A stretch of 64,000 nucleotides of DNA. It comes from Varibaculum vaginae (GTDB taxonomy: Bacteria; Actinomycetota; Actinomycetes; Actinomycetales; Actinomycetaceae). Positions 34,911 to 43,681 of this stretch are shown piece after piece; the first letter of the stretch is position 1, and each line of letters starts with the position of its first letter. The stretch lies in contig NZ_UWNY01000003.1 in NCBI RefSeq assembly GCF_900604285.1, forward strand, positions 1-64,000. The letters are read 5' to 3'. The position numbers were made by a program, and so were the translations under genes. Below the pieces are notes generated by a model that saw only the letters and a list, made by a program, of their open reading frames with translations, did not search any database and was not told where the DNA came from.

Positions 34911-36215
34911 ATGTCTGGAAAAATTGTTGCGACTCGTGGAATGCGAGACTTTTTACCCACCGAAAAAACTTGGCGCGAACGCGTCCTTAGCGTCTTGCGT
35001 GAAACCTATACCTCTCTGGGGTTCATGGAAATAGAAACCCCGGCCCTGGAACCAATCGAGCGGCTCCAGTCAGGGCAAGGTGGGGAAAACGAGAAAATGA
35101 TTTTCCAGGTGATGCGGCGAGGTATGGATCCACAAGCAGGCGTTTTGCCCGCTGAAGCAGTGGATTTGGGGCTGCGCTACGACTTAACTCTTCCCTTAAC
35201 CCGCTACTTTGCCAGCCACCAGGCAGAGCTGCCCAACGTGTTCCGCGCTTTCCAGACTGGGCCAGTGTGGCGCGCGGAGCGCCCACAGAAGGGGCGTTTC
35301 CGCCAGTTCAACCAGGTGGATATTGATATTTTGGGAGAGGCTTCTTTTAGCGCGGAAGTCGAAATTATCGTGACGATGTGGAACGCGATTGGCAAACTGG
35401 GACTAGATAAAGATTCCACGATTTTGCTTAATGATCGCCGGTTCCTGCGGGAGTTAATGAAAGCGGCCGGGGTAGCGGAAGAAAAGCACGATAGCGCCTT
35501 TATCACCCTAGATAAGCTGGAAAAAATCGGGGAAGAAGGAGTTATCAAAGAGCTAGTCGGGCAAGAAATTGCCAGCGACTCCCAAGCCAAATCCCTAGTA
35601 GAGGCAGTAGGTAGTATCGCCGAGCTGGAACTGGGCAGTGACGTGGAAACTGTGAATGTTCCCGCGCTAGGCGCCGAATTGCCGCTCTTTGAGCTGGGGG
35701 CAATTGCCTCTCAGGTAAGGGAAATCGCTCCGGATATAAAGATTTCGTTCACCCCTACTTTGGTGCGTGGCATGGGGTATTACACTGGCCCGATTTTCGA
35801 GGTATCCCATACGGCCTCTGGCTCCTCGATTTGTGGAGGCGGACGCTATGACGGGGTGGTAGGGCGCTGGCTCGGACGTGATGTTCCCGCAGTCGGTTTC
35901 AGTTTCGGTTTTGAACGGATCGTGGATCTAGTATCCCTTCCCCAGGAAGGGCAGCAGCTAAAGGTAGCGCTAGCCTATCAAAAGCCGCGTGAAGCCCTAG
36001 CAGCGTTGCATCTACGCGAAGGGCTGCTGGCAGCCGGTGCCTCCAACGCTGGCCTGTTGAAGGCACCGCGCAAAATGTCAGCAGGATTCTTCGAGCAGGC
36101 AGCCTCCCTGGGATATAACCGGGTGCTCTTGCCTAGCCGTTACCTAGAGGCTGCTGAACAGGATGCCCCGGACTTTGCAGCTTTGCTGCAGCAGGCACGC
36201 GTCCTCGAAAATTAA
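34911..36215 (+). CDS. hisS: Histidyl-tRNA synthetase
   Basis: A 434-residue class II synthetase charging tRNA-His. The N-terminus TRGMRDFLPTE, motif 1 around FMEIETPALEP, motif 2 VFRAFQTGPVWRAERPQKGR with RQFNQVDIDI, the histidine-binding HisA region LVRGMGYYTGPIFEV, and motif 3 GFSFGFERIVDL are all present. The ATG at 34911 is preferred; a GTG at 34878 would add eleven residues but lacks a spaced ribosome binding site. No further gene follows on this strand. Confidence 0.94.
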   Translation: MSGKIVATRGMRDFLPTEKTWRERVLSVLRETYTSLGFMEIETPALEPIERLQSGQGGENEKMIFQVMRRGMDPQAGVLPAEAVDLGLRYDLTLPLTRYFASHQAELPNVFRAFQTGPVWRAERPQKGRFRQFNQVDIDILGEASFSAEVEIIVTMWNAIGKLGLDKDSTILLNDRRFLRELMKAAGVAEEKHDSAFITLDKLEKIGEEGVIKELVGQEIASDSQAKSLVEAVGSIAELELGSDVETVNVPALGAELPLFELGAIASQVREIAPDIKISFTPTLVRGMGYYTGPIFEVSHTASGSSICGGGRYDGVVGRWLGRDVPAVGFSFGFERIVDLVSLPQEGQQLKVALAYQKPREALAALHLREGLLAAGASNAGLLKAPRKMSAGFFEQAASLGYNRVLLPSRYLEAAEQDAPDFAALLQQARVLEN

Positions 36216-36340
36216 AAACCTGGGCGTGAAGGCGCCTGGGAGCTACGTGAGCGGGCATCTAGATAATCTAGCTAACTTAGTGGGGGCAACGTCCTCCTTT
36301 AGCTAGCGACTAAGGTAGAACCGCCAGGTAGCGTTATATC

Positions 36341-37714
36341 TTAGTTCGACATCTTGCCCTGAGCTTTTAAATGCCGTACCCGGATTTGCAGGGAGATCGC
36401 AGCGAGAATCACTGAAGCGAAGGTTCCCATTAACACTCCCAGGGAGCCGGCTTGGGTAAGCTCGGCATCCCCTCTGAAGGCCAGGTGGGAAATCAGCAAC
36501 GCTACTGTGAAACCGATTCCGGCAGTTATCGAAACCGGGAGCACATCCCGCAAACCCACGCCTTTCCCTAAGGTGAGGGGAGTCAGTTTCGTAAAAATAG
36601 TCACAGAACCGAAGATTCCTAGCACTTTTCCAATCGGCATTGCCAGCATCACTGAGAGCGCAATCGGGTGGGTGATCACGTGGAAGGGGCCGCCTGCCAC
36701 ATCCACCACATTTACCCCGGCAGCGAAGAAAGCGAAGATCGGCACTGCCAGTCCCGCGCTAAAGGGATTGACTGCTTCCGTGAGACGTTCGGTTTCCGGC
36801 GTGGTCTCGCCGGCGCGCTGTTTAGCGGGAACTGTCATCCCCAACAGCACCCCGGAGATAGTGGCATGCACCCCGGAATCAAACATGAAGTACCAGGTAA
36901 CAATGCCGAGGGGGATTAAGATCCACCAGCGTCCCCACCGTTTTTGCGCGAGGAAACCGAAAAGTGCGGCGCACACAAATGCCGCCAGCAGGGAAATAAA
37001 TTTCATTCCGGTGGCGTAGAATATGGCGATTACTAGAATTCCGCCGAGGTCATCCGCAACTGCCAGGGTTAGCAGGAAGGTGCGGGCGGCTAGGGGAAGT
37101 CCGCGTCCGAAAATCTGCAAAATAGCCACTGCAAATGCTATATCGGTTGCGGTGGGGATTGCCCAGCCGTGCCAGGCGTTATCTCCCGAAATTGCGGTGC
37201 CTAGGAGAAAAACACAGGCAGGCCCAATCATGCCAAAGACGGCTGCAATAATCGGCATGGCTGCCACTTTAATGTTGTGGAGGGATCCCACCGCGAACTC
37301 TTGTTTTAGTTCCAGACCGACGGTGAAGAAGAACAGGGTGAGAATCCCATCTTGCGCCCACTCGTGTACTGCTAGACGTAATCCCAGGGATTCTGGCCCG
37401 AACTCTAAGTTAGAAAGCGTCATATAGCCTTCTCGAATTGGGGAGGGAGCATTGGCTAAAAGCAGAGCAAAGAGGGCAGCCAAGACCAAAATCATCCCGG
37501 CTACAATGTCGTTAGCTAATACTCGTTTTATGGAGGTAATCACCCCATGAGGAGATTCTTCGCTGTAATCCTTGGGGGAAGGAGCCGCTAAATCCTGGTA
37601 GTCGGGGGGACTGACCAGTTCTTCCACCTCTTTCTCGAGGGGGAAATAATGGATATTTCGCTTGGCGTCCTTTTCTGCGGATTCTTTGTTGTCATCTCCA
37701 TGTTTTTCACGCAT
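36341..37714 (-). CDS. nhaA: Na+/H+ antiporter NhaA
   Basis: A 457-residue antiporter exchanging sodium for protons. The signature AWHGWAIPTATDIAFAVAIL and the paired aspartates in LTLAVADDLGGILVIAIFY, which form the ion-binding site in E. coli NhaA, are both present, as is GVHATISGVLLGMTVP. About twelve helices are predicted. An N-terminal cytoplasmic extension of about 70 charged residues is longer than in E. coli. Convergent with hisS. Confidence 0.94.
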   Translation of the reverse strand: MREKHGDDNKESAEKDAKRNIHYFPLEKEVEELVSPPDYQDLAAPSPKDYSEESPHGVITSIKRVLANDIVAGMILVLAALFALLLANAPSPIREGYMTLSNLEFGPESLGLRLAVHEWAQDGILTLFFFTVGLELKQEFAVGSLHNIKVAAMPIIAAVFGMIGPACVFLLGTAISGDNAWHGWAIPTATDIAFAVAILQIFGRGLPLAARTFLLTLAVADDLGGILVIAIFYATGMKFISLLAAFVCAALFGFLAQKRWGRWWILIPLGIVTWYFMFDSGVHATISGVLLGMTVPAKQRAGETTPETERLTEAVNPFSAGLAVPIFAFFAAGVNVVDVAGGPFHVITHPIALSVMLAMPIGKVLGIFGSVTIFTKLTPLTLGKGVGLRDVLPVSITAGIGFTVALLISHLAFRGDAELTQAGSLGVLMGTFASVILAAISLQIRVRHLKAQGKMSN

Positions 37715-37864
37715 GAAACCATGCTAGCGTTTATTCGTTTCGACAATCTTGGATGCCTAAGGTTTAATATGGAGTGGCGCTTTACAAAAGGTGTTCACTT
37801 TTGGTAAAACAAACTTGGCTGTTGCGCGTTGCGCACACCGGGGAAAGTAAAACTTCCTGTTAAA

Positions 37865-37938
37865 GCCCCCGTAGCCCAATCGGTAGAGGCAGCTGACTTA
37901 AAATCAGTCCAGTGTCGGTTCGAGTCCGACCGGGGGTA
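37865..37938 (+). tRNA. Class I tRNA with TAA anticodon (nominally Leu)
   Basis: A 74-nt cloverleaf. Acceptor GCCCCCG pairs with CGGGGGT, with a G-U wobble at 1-72. The D stem has three pairs (GCC/GGC). Anticodon stem GCTGA/TCAGT has loop CTTAAAA, giving anticodon TAA. The variable loop is only five bases (CCAGT), and the T arm is GTCGG-TTCGAGT-CCGAC. The discriminator is A, with CC but no full CCA. TAA should read UUA leucine codons, but bacterial tRNA-Leu normally has a long variable arm. The amino acid is therefore uncertain. Confidence 0.85.
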
Positions 37939-38094
37939 CCGTCCATGATTTTTGCGGCACTCATCCAGAAAATTTTAAGAAACTTTAGCTATTAATTTAT
38001 TTAGTGGCGCTGCTTCCAGCTCTGGCATTTGCCGGTGGCTGACTATACAGTTACTAAACGGAAGCGGCTGGTAACTGAAGAAAGAGAGATTCAG

Positions 38095-38991
38095 ATGGCT
38101 AATCCGGTTATGAATCAAGTGGGCGAGCAGATGCGTCGCACTCCCGCCGGTTATCCCGAAATGCCTGGCTACCAGGTGGGAGGGGATGCACGTTCCGCTT
38201 ATTCGACCTATCCACAATCCGCTACCCCCGGTGTTGACTCCCAACCTGCTTTTGCGCAAGCCCAGCATATGGGGGCTTCGCAGACTGTTTCTCGTCCTAT
38301 GACCTTGGATGACGTGCTGGTGCGTACTGGTTTGAGCTTCGGAGTAATGGTACTGGCAGCTGCAGCTTTGTGGTTTTGGGGAGTGAGTGACCTAGCGGCG
38401 AATGCGGGAACTATGCTCACTATTTCCTCGGTTTCCGCCCTAGTAGCTTTCGCATTAGTTTTGATACATTCTTTCCGTCGTAAACCTTCGGCGACAATTA
38501 CCTTGGGTTATTCCTTTTTTGAGGGACTGTTTATCGGTGGTATTTCCGCATTCTTTGAATATACTTACCCCGGGATTGTTATCCAGGCATTGATCGGCAC
38601 TGCTGCGGTTTTTGCTACCTGTCTGGTGTTGTTTAAGTCGGGGCTGGTGCGGGTGAACTCCAAGTTCATGAAAATCATGCTGTTGGGTGTGGTATCGATC
38701 CTTGTATATCGGCTTCTGGCGATGGTTTTAGCGATGGTTACTCCCGCCAGCGCTTTCGGCAATATGGATCAAATCACTCTCTTTGGACTGCCACTGGGGT
38801 TGCTGGTGGGCTTATTTGCGGTGATTTTCGGAGCTATGTCGCTGATTTCTGATTTCGATATGGTGCGCGAGGGCGTGCGTTTGGGAGCAGATAAAGACAT
38901 GGCTTGGAGCTGTGCTCTGGGAATCATGGTTACGGTGGTTTGGCTCTATATCGAAATTTTGCGCATCATTGCGATTCTTCGCGATAACTAA
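38095..38991 (+). CDS. Bax inhibitor-1/YccA-like membrane protein
   Basis: A 298-residue protein with seven predicted helices after a polar N-terminal region of about 95 residues rich in P, Q, Y and G (YPEMPGYQVGGDARSAYST). The membrane part shows the Bax1-I family pattern, including SFFEGLFIGGISAFFE and the C-terminal ISDFDMVREGVRLG with the conserved aspartates of the pH-sensing pair. Start 38095 is chosen because AGAGAG lies 7 nt upstream. Bacterial members conduct Ca2+ or act in membrane homeostasis; the exact role is unknown. Confidence 0.88.
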   Translation: MANPVMNQVGEQMRRTPAGYPEMPGYQVGGDARSAYSTYPQSATPGVDSQPAFAQAQHMGASQTVSRPMTLDDVLVRTGLSFGVMVLAAAALWFWGVSDLAANAGTMLTISSVSALVAFALVLIHSFRRKPSATITLGYSFFEGLFIGGISAFFEYTYPGIVIQALIGTAAVFATCLVLFKSGLVRVNSKFMKIMLLGVVSILVYRLLAMVLAMVTPASAFGNMDQITLFGLPLGLLVGLFAVIFGAMSLISDFDMVREGVRLGADKDMAWSCALGIMVTVVWLYIEILRIIAILRDN

Positions 38992-39020
38992 CCAGATAAC
39001 TAGCTAGAAAACTTTGCTTT

Positions 39021-39062
39021 GGGGCGACTACTATAAGCTGTAGTCGCCCCGAAGTCTTTTTT
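39021..39062 (+). terminator. Rho-independent terminator
   Basis: GGGGCGACTAC (39021-39031) pairs perfectly with GTAGTCGCCCC (39040-39050) across an 8-nt loop and is followed by a T-rich run ending in TTTTTT. It lies 30 bp after the Bax inhibitor-like gene. Confidence 0.93.
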
Positions 39063-39078
39063 AGGAAGGAACCTAACT

Positions 39079-39576
39079 GTGCCGGTGATTGTAAGAACCC
39101 CGACTTTGGTTGATGCTGCCGGCGCGGCTATGGCACACCACCGGATATTAATCGAAACTATTGGCAGTCAGGCTCCGGACAGCTTTTGGCAACACCACAG
39201 TGAAGAAGCACTCCTTAGTTACTGGCATCAGCAAATTTTGCAGACTAAGGGACGCCGTATAGCTTTTGCTTCCCGGGGGAGGCAAGTCGTGGGTATGGCC
39301 TATGTAACTGCTTCTCCCGAAAACGATCATCAGTTAGGACCGGCGCCTCGTGCCCTGGATATTGCGTTCTTTGGGATTATCCGTCAGTTTTATTCCCCGG
39401 ATCTAGCTCAGAGGCTGTTGGACTACGTACTAGATGCTGATACTCCTGCCCAAGCCTGGGTGTTACGTTCAGACCAGGTTAAACGCCGTTTTTTGCGGGT
39501 AAATGGTTTTACTTTGGATGGGCTTAGCCTAATCGACGAAGAGTCTGGGGAGACAATTTCCCGGATGACTCGTTAG
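39079..39576 (+). CDS. Putative GNAT-like acetyltransferase
   Basis: A 165-residue protein starting with GTG, with AGGAAGGA about 9 nt upstream. The predicted layout is alpha-beta with a central segment RIAFASRGRQVVGMAYVTAS that matches the beta4 strand of GNAT proteins, and a C-terminal RFLRVNGFTLDG, similar to the R-F-Y-x-x-x-G-F motif near the end of many N-acetyltransferases. The acetyl-CoA-binding Q/R-x-x-G-x-A loop is replaced here by FGIIRQFYSPDLAQRLLDYV, so activity is uncertain. Confidence 0.55.
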   Translation: MPVIVRTPTLVDAAGAAMAHHRILIETIGSQAPDSFWQHHSEEALLSYWHQQILQTKGRRIAFASRGRQVVGMAYVTASPENDHQLGPAPRALDIAFFGIIRQFYSPDLAQRLLDYVLDADTPAQAWVLRSDQVKRRFLRVNGFTLDGLSLIDEESGETISRMTR

Positions 39577-39683
39577 TTAGTAGCTTTTGGGAAATGTTAT
39601 CTCTGGATTAGGCTAAGTAAGATCCGTCACGCTCTTAGCGAGTGATTTACTTGGCAATTGCCGGGCACTGCTAGGGTTGAGTT

Positions 39684-41282
39684 ATGAATTCTCGTCTCGA
39701 ACGATTTTCACAAGCAGGTCGCCGGTTTCTTAGTGCTCTTTCTAGGGAGCAATCAGGTTCCAGTTCTGTTCCAGCATTGAACGGATCCTATAACCAGGAT
39801 TTAGTGGATTTGAAACCTAATAGTGAACCGGTTACCGAAAAAGAAGCGGTGCCGCTAACTTTGCGGGTGGCTGCGGATTGGTCTTGGCGCCTGTTAGTGG
39901 TGGCCGCCGCTTTCGGTGGGTTCCTGTATGTAGCGGCGAAATTCCAGGTAATTGTGGTTCCGGTAGCGATTGCCGTGCTCCTTTCGGTGCTATTTGAGCC
40001 GGTGTTGCGCATTTTCTACGTGAAATTACATTTGCCACGAACTCTGGCGGCTGCGCTTACCTTGATCATTGGGTTGGGGATTGTAACTGCTATGATTTCG
40101 GTCTCCAGTACCCAATTGGCTAGCGAACTTCCTAATCTAATTGCCCATACGAAAGAGGGCGTGGATGAGGGTATTCACTGGCTAGCTACCGGTCCGCTAA
40201 AGATGGATACCGAGACGGCTACCCGATTGTGGGAGCAAGCCCAGGATCAGATCCAAAGCTATGCCCGCAAGAATGCTTCTTGGCTGGCATCTAATGCTTT
40301 AGGGACTATGTCTGCGGTGGCGGGAGCCTTCACCGGGGCGCTGACCGCGCTGTTTTGCCTATTTTTCTTCCTTAAAGATGGGCGTAAAATTTGGCAGTGG
40401 TTTTTGCGGTTGACTCCGCGTTCGGCGCGTCATCCCTTAAATGAGGCGGCGATTCGCGGCTGGGTCACCCTCGGTGCCTATACTCGCACCCAGTGCCTGG
40501 TAGCGGCGATTGATGCCGTGGGTATTGGGGGCGGTGCCTATGTGATTGGGGTTCCGCTCGCGATTCCCCTAGCTATTTTGGTGTTCTTGGCCTCCTTCGT
40601 ACCGATTTTGGGAGCGATCCTCTCGGGAATGATGGCGGTAGCGATTGCCCTGGTAGATAAGGGATTCACCACGGCGATTGTAATGCTGGTTATTATTTTG
40701 GTGGTTCAGCAGGTGGAATCGAATCTGCTGCAACCGGCATTAATGTCTAATGCGGTTAGTCTGCATCCGGTGGCGGTGCTGCTGGCGGTGGCCGGCGGCG
40801 GCGCTTCGATGGGGATCGTGGGTGCGATTTTCGCGGTTCCGATCCTAGCTTTCTTGAACACTACCGTGCTGTACCTACGTGGATATGACAGTTTTATTCG
40901 GCTAAATTACCAGAAGGATCGTCCCGGAGGGTCTCCCGGCTCGCTCGATAAGGAACTAGCGGAGGCGGCTCGCCCCAGTGCACAGAACTTGGCGGAGGCG
41001 CGTGAGGCCAAGGCTGCTGCGGAAGAGGACGGGGATCGGCATACGGCTAAAGACCATGCGGAACAGGCAGAACAGGTGCAAAGAGAGATTCAAGATACCC
41101 TGTCCGAGTTTGCAGCAGCGGATCCGAATCAGATTTTGCCGGGGGATGCCAAAACTGATTTCGAGGTAGGCGCACAGACTAAGATTCAGAAGGTGGCCGA
41201 GGCCGAACGTGCCTCCCGGCAAGAGGAACAGGACGCTGACTCGCCAGCCGAAAAATCTAAGCGTGTGGACGAGCAGGAATAG
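39684..41282 (+). CDS. AI-2E family transporter
   Basis: A 532-residue membrane protein with about eight helices. The AI-2E family core is seen in FQVIVVPVAIAVLLSVLFEP, LFCLFFFLKDGRKIWQW, IPLAILVFLASFVPILGAIL and NLLQPALMSNAVSLHPVAVL. An N-terminal cytoplasmic region (1-65) and a charged, Ala/Glu/Gln-rich C-terminal tail (about 415-532), likely coiled coil, flank it. Despite the family name, members transport diverse substrates or Na+/Li+. It is convergent with uppS, with 3 nt between stops. Confidence 0.88.
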   Translation: MNSRLERFSQAGRRFLSALSREQSGSSSVPALNGSYNQDLVDLKPNSEPVTEKEAVPLTLRVAADWSWRLLVVAAAFGGFLYVAAKFQVIVVPVAIAVLLSVLFEPVLRIFYVKLHLPRTLAAALTLIIGLGIVTAMISVSSTQLASELPNLIAHTKEGVDEGIHWLATGPLKMDTETATRLWEQAQDQIQSYARKNASWLASNALGTMSAVAGAFTGALTALFCLFFFLKDGRKIWQWFLRLTPRSARHPLNEAAIRGWVTLGAYTRTQCLVAAIDAVGIGGGAYVIGVPLAIPLAILVFLASFVPILGAILSGMMAVAIALVDKGFTTAIVMLVIILVVQQVESNLLQPALMSNAVSLHPVAVLLAVAGGGASMGIVGAIFAVPILAFLNTTVLYLRGYDSFIRLNYQKDRPGGSPGSLDKELAEAARPSAQNLAEAREAKAAAEEDGDRHTAKDHAEQAEQVQREIQDTLSEFAAADPNQILPGDAKTDFEVGAQTKIQKVAEAERASRQEEQDADSPAEKSKRVDEQE

Positions 41283-41285
41283 TTC

Positions 41286-42050
41286 TTATTTGCCCATGCG
41301 GCGCTCGCGGAGAGCGAAGTCGCGCAGGGCTCGGTAGAAGTCGATTTTGCGGAAGTCGGGCCAGAAGGCTTCACAGAAGTAGTATTCCGAATGGGTGGAC
41401 TGCCACATCAAGAATCCAGATAACCGCTGTTCACCCGAGGTGCGAATAACTAGATCTGGGTCAGGCTGGCCGGCCGTATAAACGTGGGAAGTAATTTCGT
41501 CTACGGATAGTTCTTGAGCTACGGTTTCTAAGTCCGCGCCCGCCTGGGCTTTTTCTAGTAGTAACTGCCGGACGGCCTCGGTAATTTCTTCGCGTCCACC
41601 ATAGCCGACTGCGATATTCACGGTTAGGGGAGAGTCTTGGCATGAATCTGCCACTGCCTCGCGTAGGCGGGTTTGTACCGGATCCGGTAATAGGGAAAGA
41701 TTGCCGAGTAAGCGCAGGTGCCAGCGATCCAAAGAAGCGATTTGCTCTACCACTCCGCAAATAATGTCAAATAGTTTCGTCAGTTCGTCTCCGGAGCGCC
41801 GCAGATTATCAGTGGATAGCATCCAGAGAGTTACTACCGGGATTCCGACTTCTTCGCTCCATCCTAAAAATTCGAGGGCTTTATCGGCGCCTACTTTGTG
41901 TCCGGTTTCAGATTGCGCCCCTACCTGGTGTGCCCAACGCCGATTCCCATCGAGAATTACCCCTACGTGGCGCGGCAAAGATTCGGTGGGTAGTGCCTTT
42001 TCCAGATTGCGGGCGTAGAGGCGATAGACCAGGTCAGTAAGGTGAGTCAA
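41286..42050 (-). CDS. uppS: Isoprenyl transferase (cis-prenyltransferase)
   Basis: A 254-residue cis-prenyltransferase making the polyprenyl diphosphate carrier for wall synthesis. The catalytic Asp is in GVILDGNRRWA (about residue 34). Further family motifs are VVTLWMLSTDNLRR, VNIAVGYGGREEI, DLVIRTSGEQRLSGFLMWQ and SEYYFCEAFWPDF. The order uppS-divergent-hemolysin III-greA is widespread in actinobacteria. Actinobacteria often have two such enzymes, and chain length cannot be told here. Confidence 0.93.
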   Translation of the reverse strand: MTHLTDLVYRLYARNLEKALPTESLPRHVGVILDGNRRWAHQVGAQSETGHKVGADKALEFLGWSEEVGIPVVTLWMLSTDNLRRSGDELTKLFDIICGVVEQIASLDRWHLRLLGNLSLLPDPVQTRLREAVADSCQDSPLTVNIAVGYGGREEITEAVRQLLLEKAQAGADLETVAQELSVDEITSHVYTAGQPDPDLVIRTSGEQRLSGFLMWQSTHSEYYFCEAFWPDFRKIDFYRALRDFALRERRMGK

Positions 42051-42199
42051 GCTTTCTCCTTTAGGTTTAATAGTTGGATTTTACTCCTCCGGCGAGCTGT
42101 TGACAGTATTTATCCCTTACAATTACCGTAGGTTGCAGACAGGCACCCTACCGTAGCTTTTGGAGCTGGGGTGGGTTTTATTCGACCTGAGGAGGACGG

Positions 42200-42892
42200 A
42201 TGGCTCCTGATGACGGAAGATATGTGCAGGTGAAAACTCGGGTAAAGGAATCTTTCTATGCTTTACCGAAACCAAAATTGCGCGGTTGGATTCATACAGT
42301 TACTGCTCCGCTTTCGCTGGTGGCTTCAATTGTGTTGATTTGTTTAGCAGATACGACCGGTAAACGCTGGGCTTGCACTGTTTATCTGGTGTGTTCGCTC
42401 TTGCTTTTCGGGGTGTCCGCGCTTTATCACCGAATTAATTGGGGTAGACGCGCGTTTAAAGTTATGCGTCGTCTTGACCATTGCAATATTTTTCTTTTGA
42501 TTGCGGGGTCTTATACTCCGATAGCGGTTTCGCTGCTACCTTATCCGCAGGTTAGAAATCTTTTGCTACTGGTATGGCTGGGTGCCTTGGCGGGGATCCT
42601 GCTTTCGATATTTTGGCCAGGCGCTCCGCGTTGGCTTTATGTTCCTATCTATATTTTGTTGGGCTGGGTTGCCCTTGGCTATATGGGGTCGCTGCGCCAA
42701 GCTGGGGGATTGGCGCTTATCTGGCTGCTGGTAGCGGGGGGACTGAGCTATTCGATAGGGGCAGTGTTTTATGGGCTGCGTTGGCCGGGCAGGAATGCCC
42801 GCTACTTTGGCTATCACGAGATTTTCCATGCGGGTACGGTGGCGGGGTGGACCTGTATTTGTATCGCCGCCTATTTCGCGGTGCTGGTTTGA
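42200..42892 (+). CDS. Hemolysin III / TrhA-family membrane protein
   Basis: A 230-residue seven-helix protein of the PAQR/hemolysin III family. Zinc-site type residues are in SALYHRINW, LDHCNIFLLIAGSYTPI and, at the end, RYFGYHEIFHAGTVAGW, which are the three conserved regions. GAGGAGG lies before the ATG. Divergent from uppS. Bacterial members influence membrane energetics; true hemolysin activity is doubtful. Confidence 0.92.
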   Translation: MAPDDGRYVQVKTRVKESFYALPKPKLRGWIHTVTAPLSLVASIVLICLADTTGKRWACTVYLVCSLLLFGVSALYHRINWGRRAFKVMRRLDHCNIFLLIAGSYTPIAVSLLPYPQVRNLLLLVWLGALAGILLSIFWPGAPRWLYVPIYILLGWVALGYMGSLRQAGGLALIWLLVAGGLSYSIGAVFYGLRWPGRNARYFGYHEIFHAGTVAGWTCICIAAYFAVLV

Positions 42893-42954
42893 CCTGTGCT
42901 TTTGTTTGCTAGCAGTTATTAGCTTTTGTAATAGCAACTTTGGCGGCAATTTGT

Positions 42955-43009
42955 TACACTGATACCTGCTGTTTTACTGACCGCGCTCAGCGTGGTCAGT
43001 CTTTTATTT
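42955..43009 (+). promoter_or_regulatory. Possible greA promoter and leader hairpin with terminator form
   Basis: TACACT at 42955-42960 could be a -10 element. Downstream, CTGACCGCGC pairs with GCGTGGTCAG (42977-42999; stem interrupted by one G/T) over a TCA loop, followed by TCTTTTATTT. The hairpin lies 29 nt before the greA start. It is either the terminator of the hemolysin III gene or an attenuator in the greA leader. Confidence 0.6.
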
Positions 43010-43028
43010 CTGAGCTGAGGAGAAAACG

Positions 43029-43505
43029 ATGGCAGATAAAACCTGGATGACCCAGGAATCCTATGACCGTCTAAAAGAAGAGCTACGCCATCTCCAAGAA
43101 GTAGAGCGTCCCGCAATTGCCCGCCGAATTGATGAAGCCCGCCAGGAGGGCGACTTGAAAGAAAATGGCGGTTACCATGCGGCACGGGAACAGCAGTCCT
43201 GGAATGAAACCCGGATTTTGCAGTTAAAGGAAATTATTGAGAACGCCGAGGTGGGTGAGTCTCCGGCCGATGATGGCATCGTGGAACCAGGCATGGTAGT
43301 GAAGGCTACTCTAGGTCGGCGGGAAGTGAAGTTCCTGATGGGTTCGCGCGAGGCTAGCCCCGATGTGGATATGGATGTCTATTCCCCGGATGCTCCCCTG
43401 GGGCAGGCAATTATGGGGCATAAGGTGGGCGATACCGTAGATTATCTGGCTCCTAACGGCAAGAATATTAAGGTAGAGCTGCTGGAAGTTACCCCTTTCG
43501 AATAG
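43029..43505 (+). CDS. greA: Transcription elongation factor GreA
   Basis: A 158-residue GreA. The N-terminal antiparallel coiled coil includes the tip segment RIDEARQEGDLKENGGYHAA with the acidic residues that enter the RNA polymerase secondary channel. The C-terminal FKBP-like domain (about 85-158) contains DAPLGQAIMGHKVGD and PNGKNIKVELLEV. It stimulates cleavage of backtracked transcripts. GAGGAG lies 7 nt before the ATG. Confidence 0.95.
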   Translation: MADKTWMTQESYDRLKEELRHLQEVERPAIARRIDEARQEGDLKENGGYHAAREQQSWNETRILQLKEIIENAEVGESPADDGIVEPGMVVKATLGRREVKFLMGSREASPDVDMDVYSPDAPLGQAIMGHKVGDTVDYLAPNGKNIKVELLEVTPFE

Positions 43506-43681
43506 GGGAAACCCTGGTTAAATAACCCTTTTGAACACCCTGGTTCCGGTGCTATTTTCAGCTTTTTGAGTCCTCTGAGCGCTTGAGGGCACATCCATTA
43601 ATGTACTATCATTGTTAAAGATGTGTTGAAGCTGGATGGCTGCCTTATGGGGCGGTTGCCCTGTTATATGGGAGTTTAGGT

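Noticed and set aside
42100-42123. TTGACA with TACAAT as the hemolysin III promoter
   Set aside because: The spacing is only 12 bp, too short for a sigma-70 type promoter.
41286-43505. uppS-hemolysin III-greA as an unusual cluster
   Set aside because: This order is widespread in actinobacteria.
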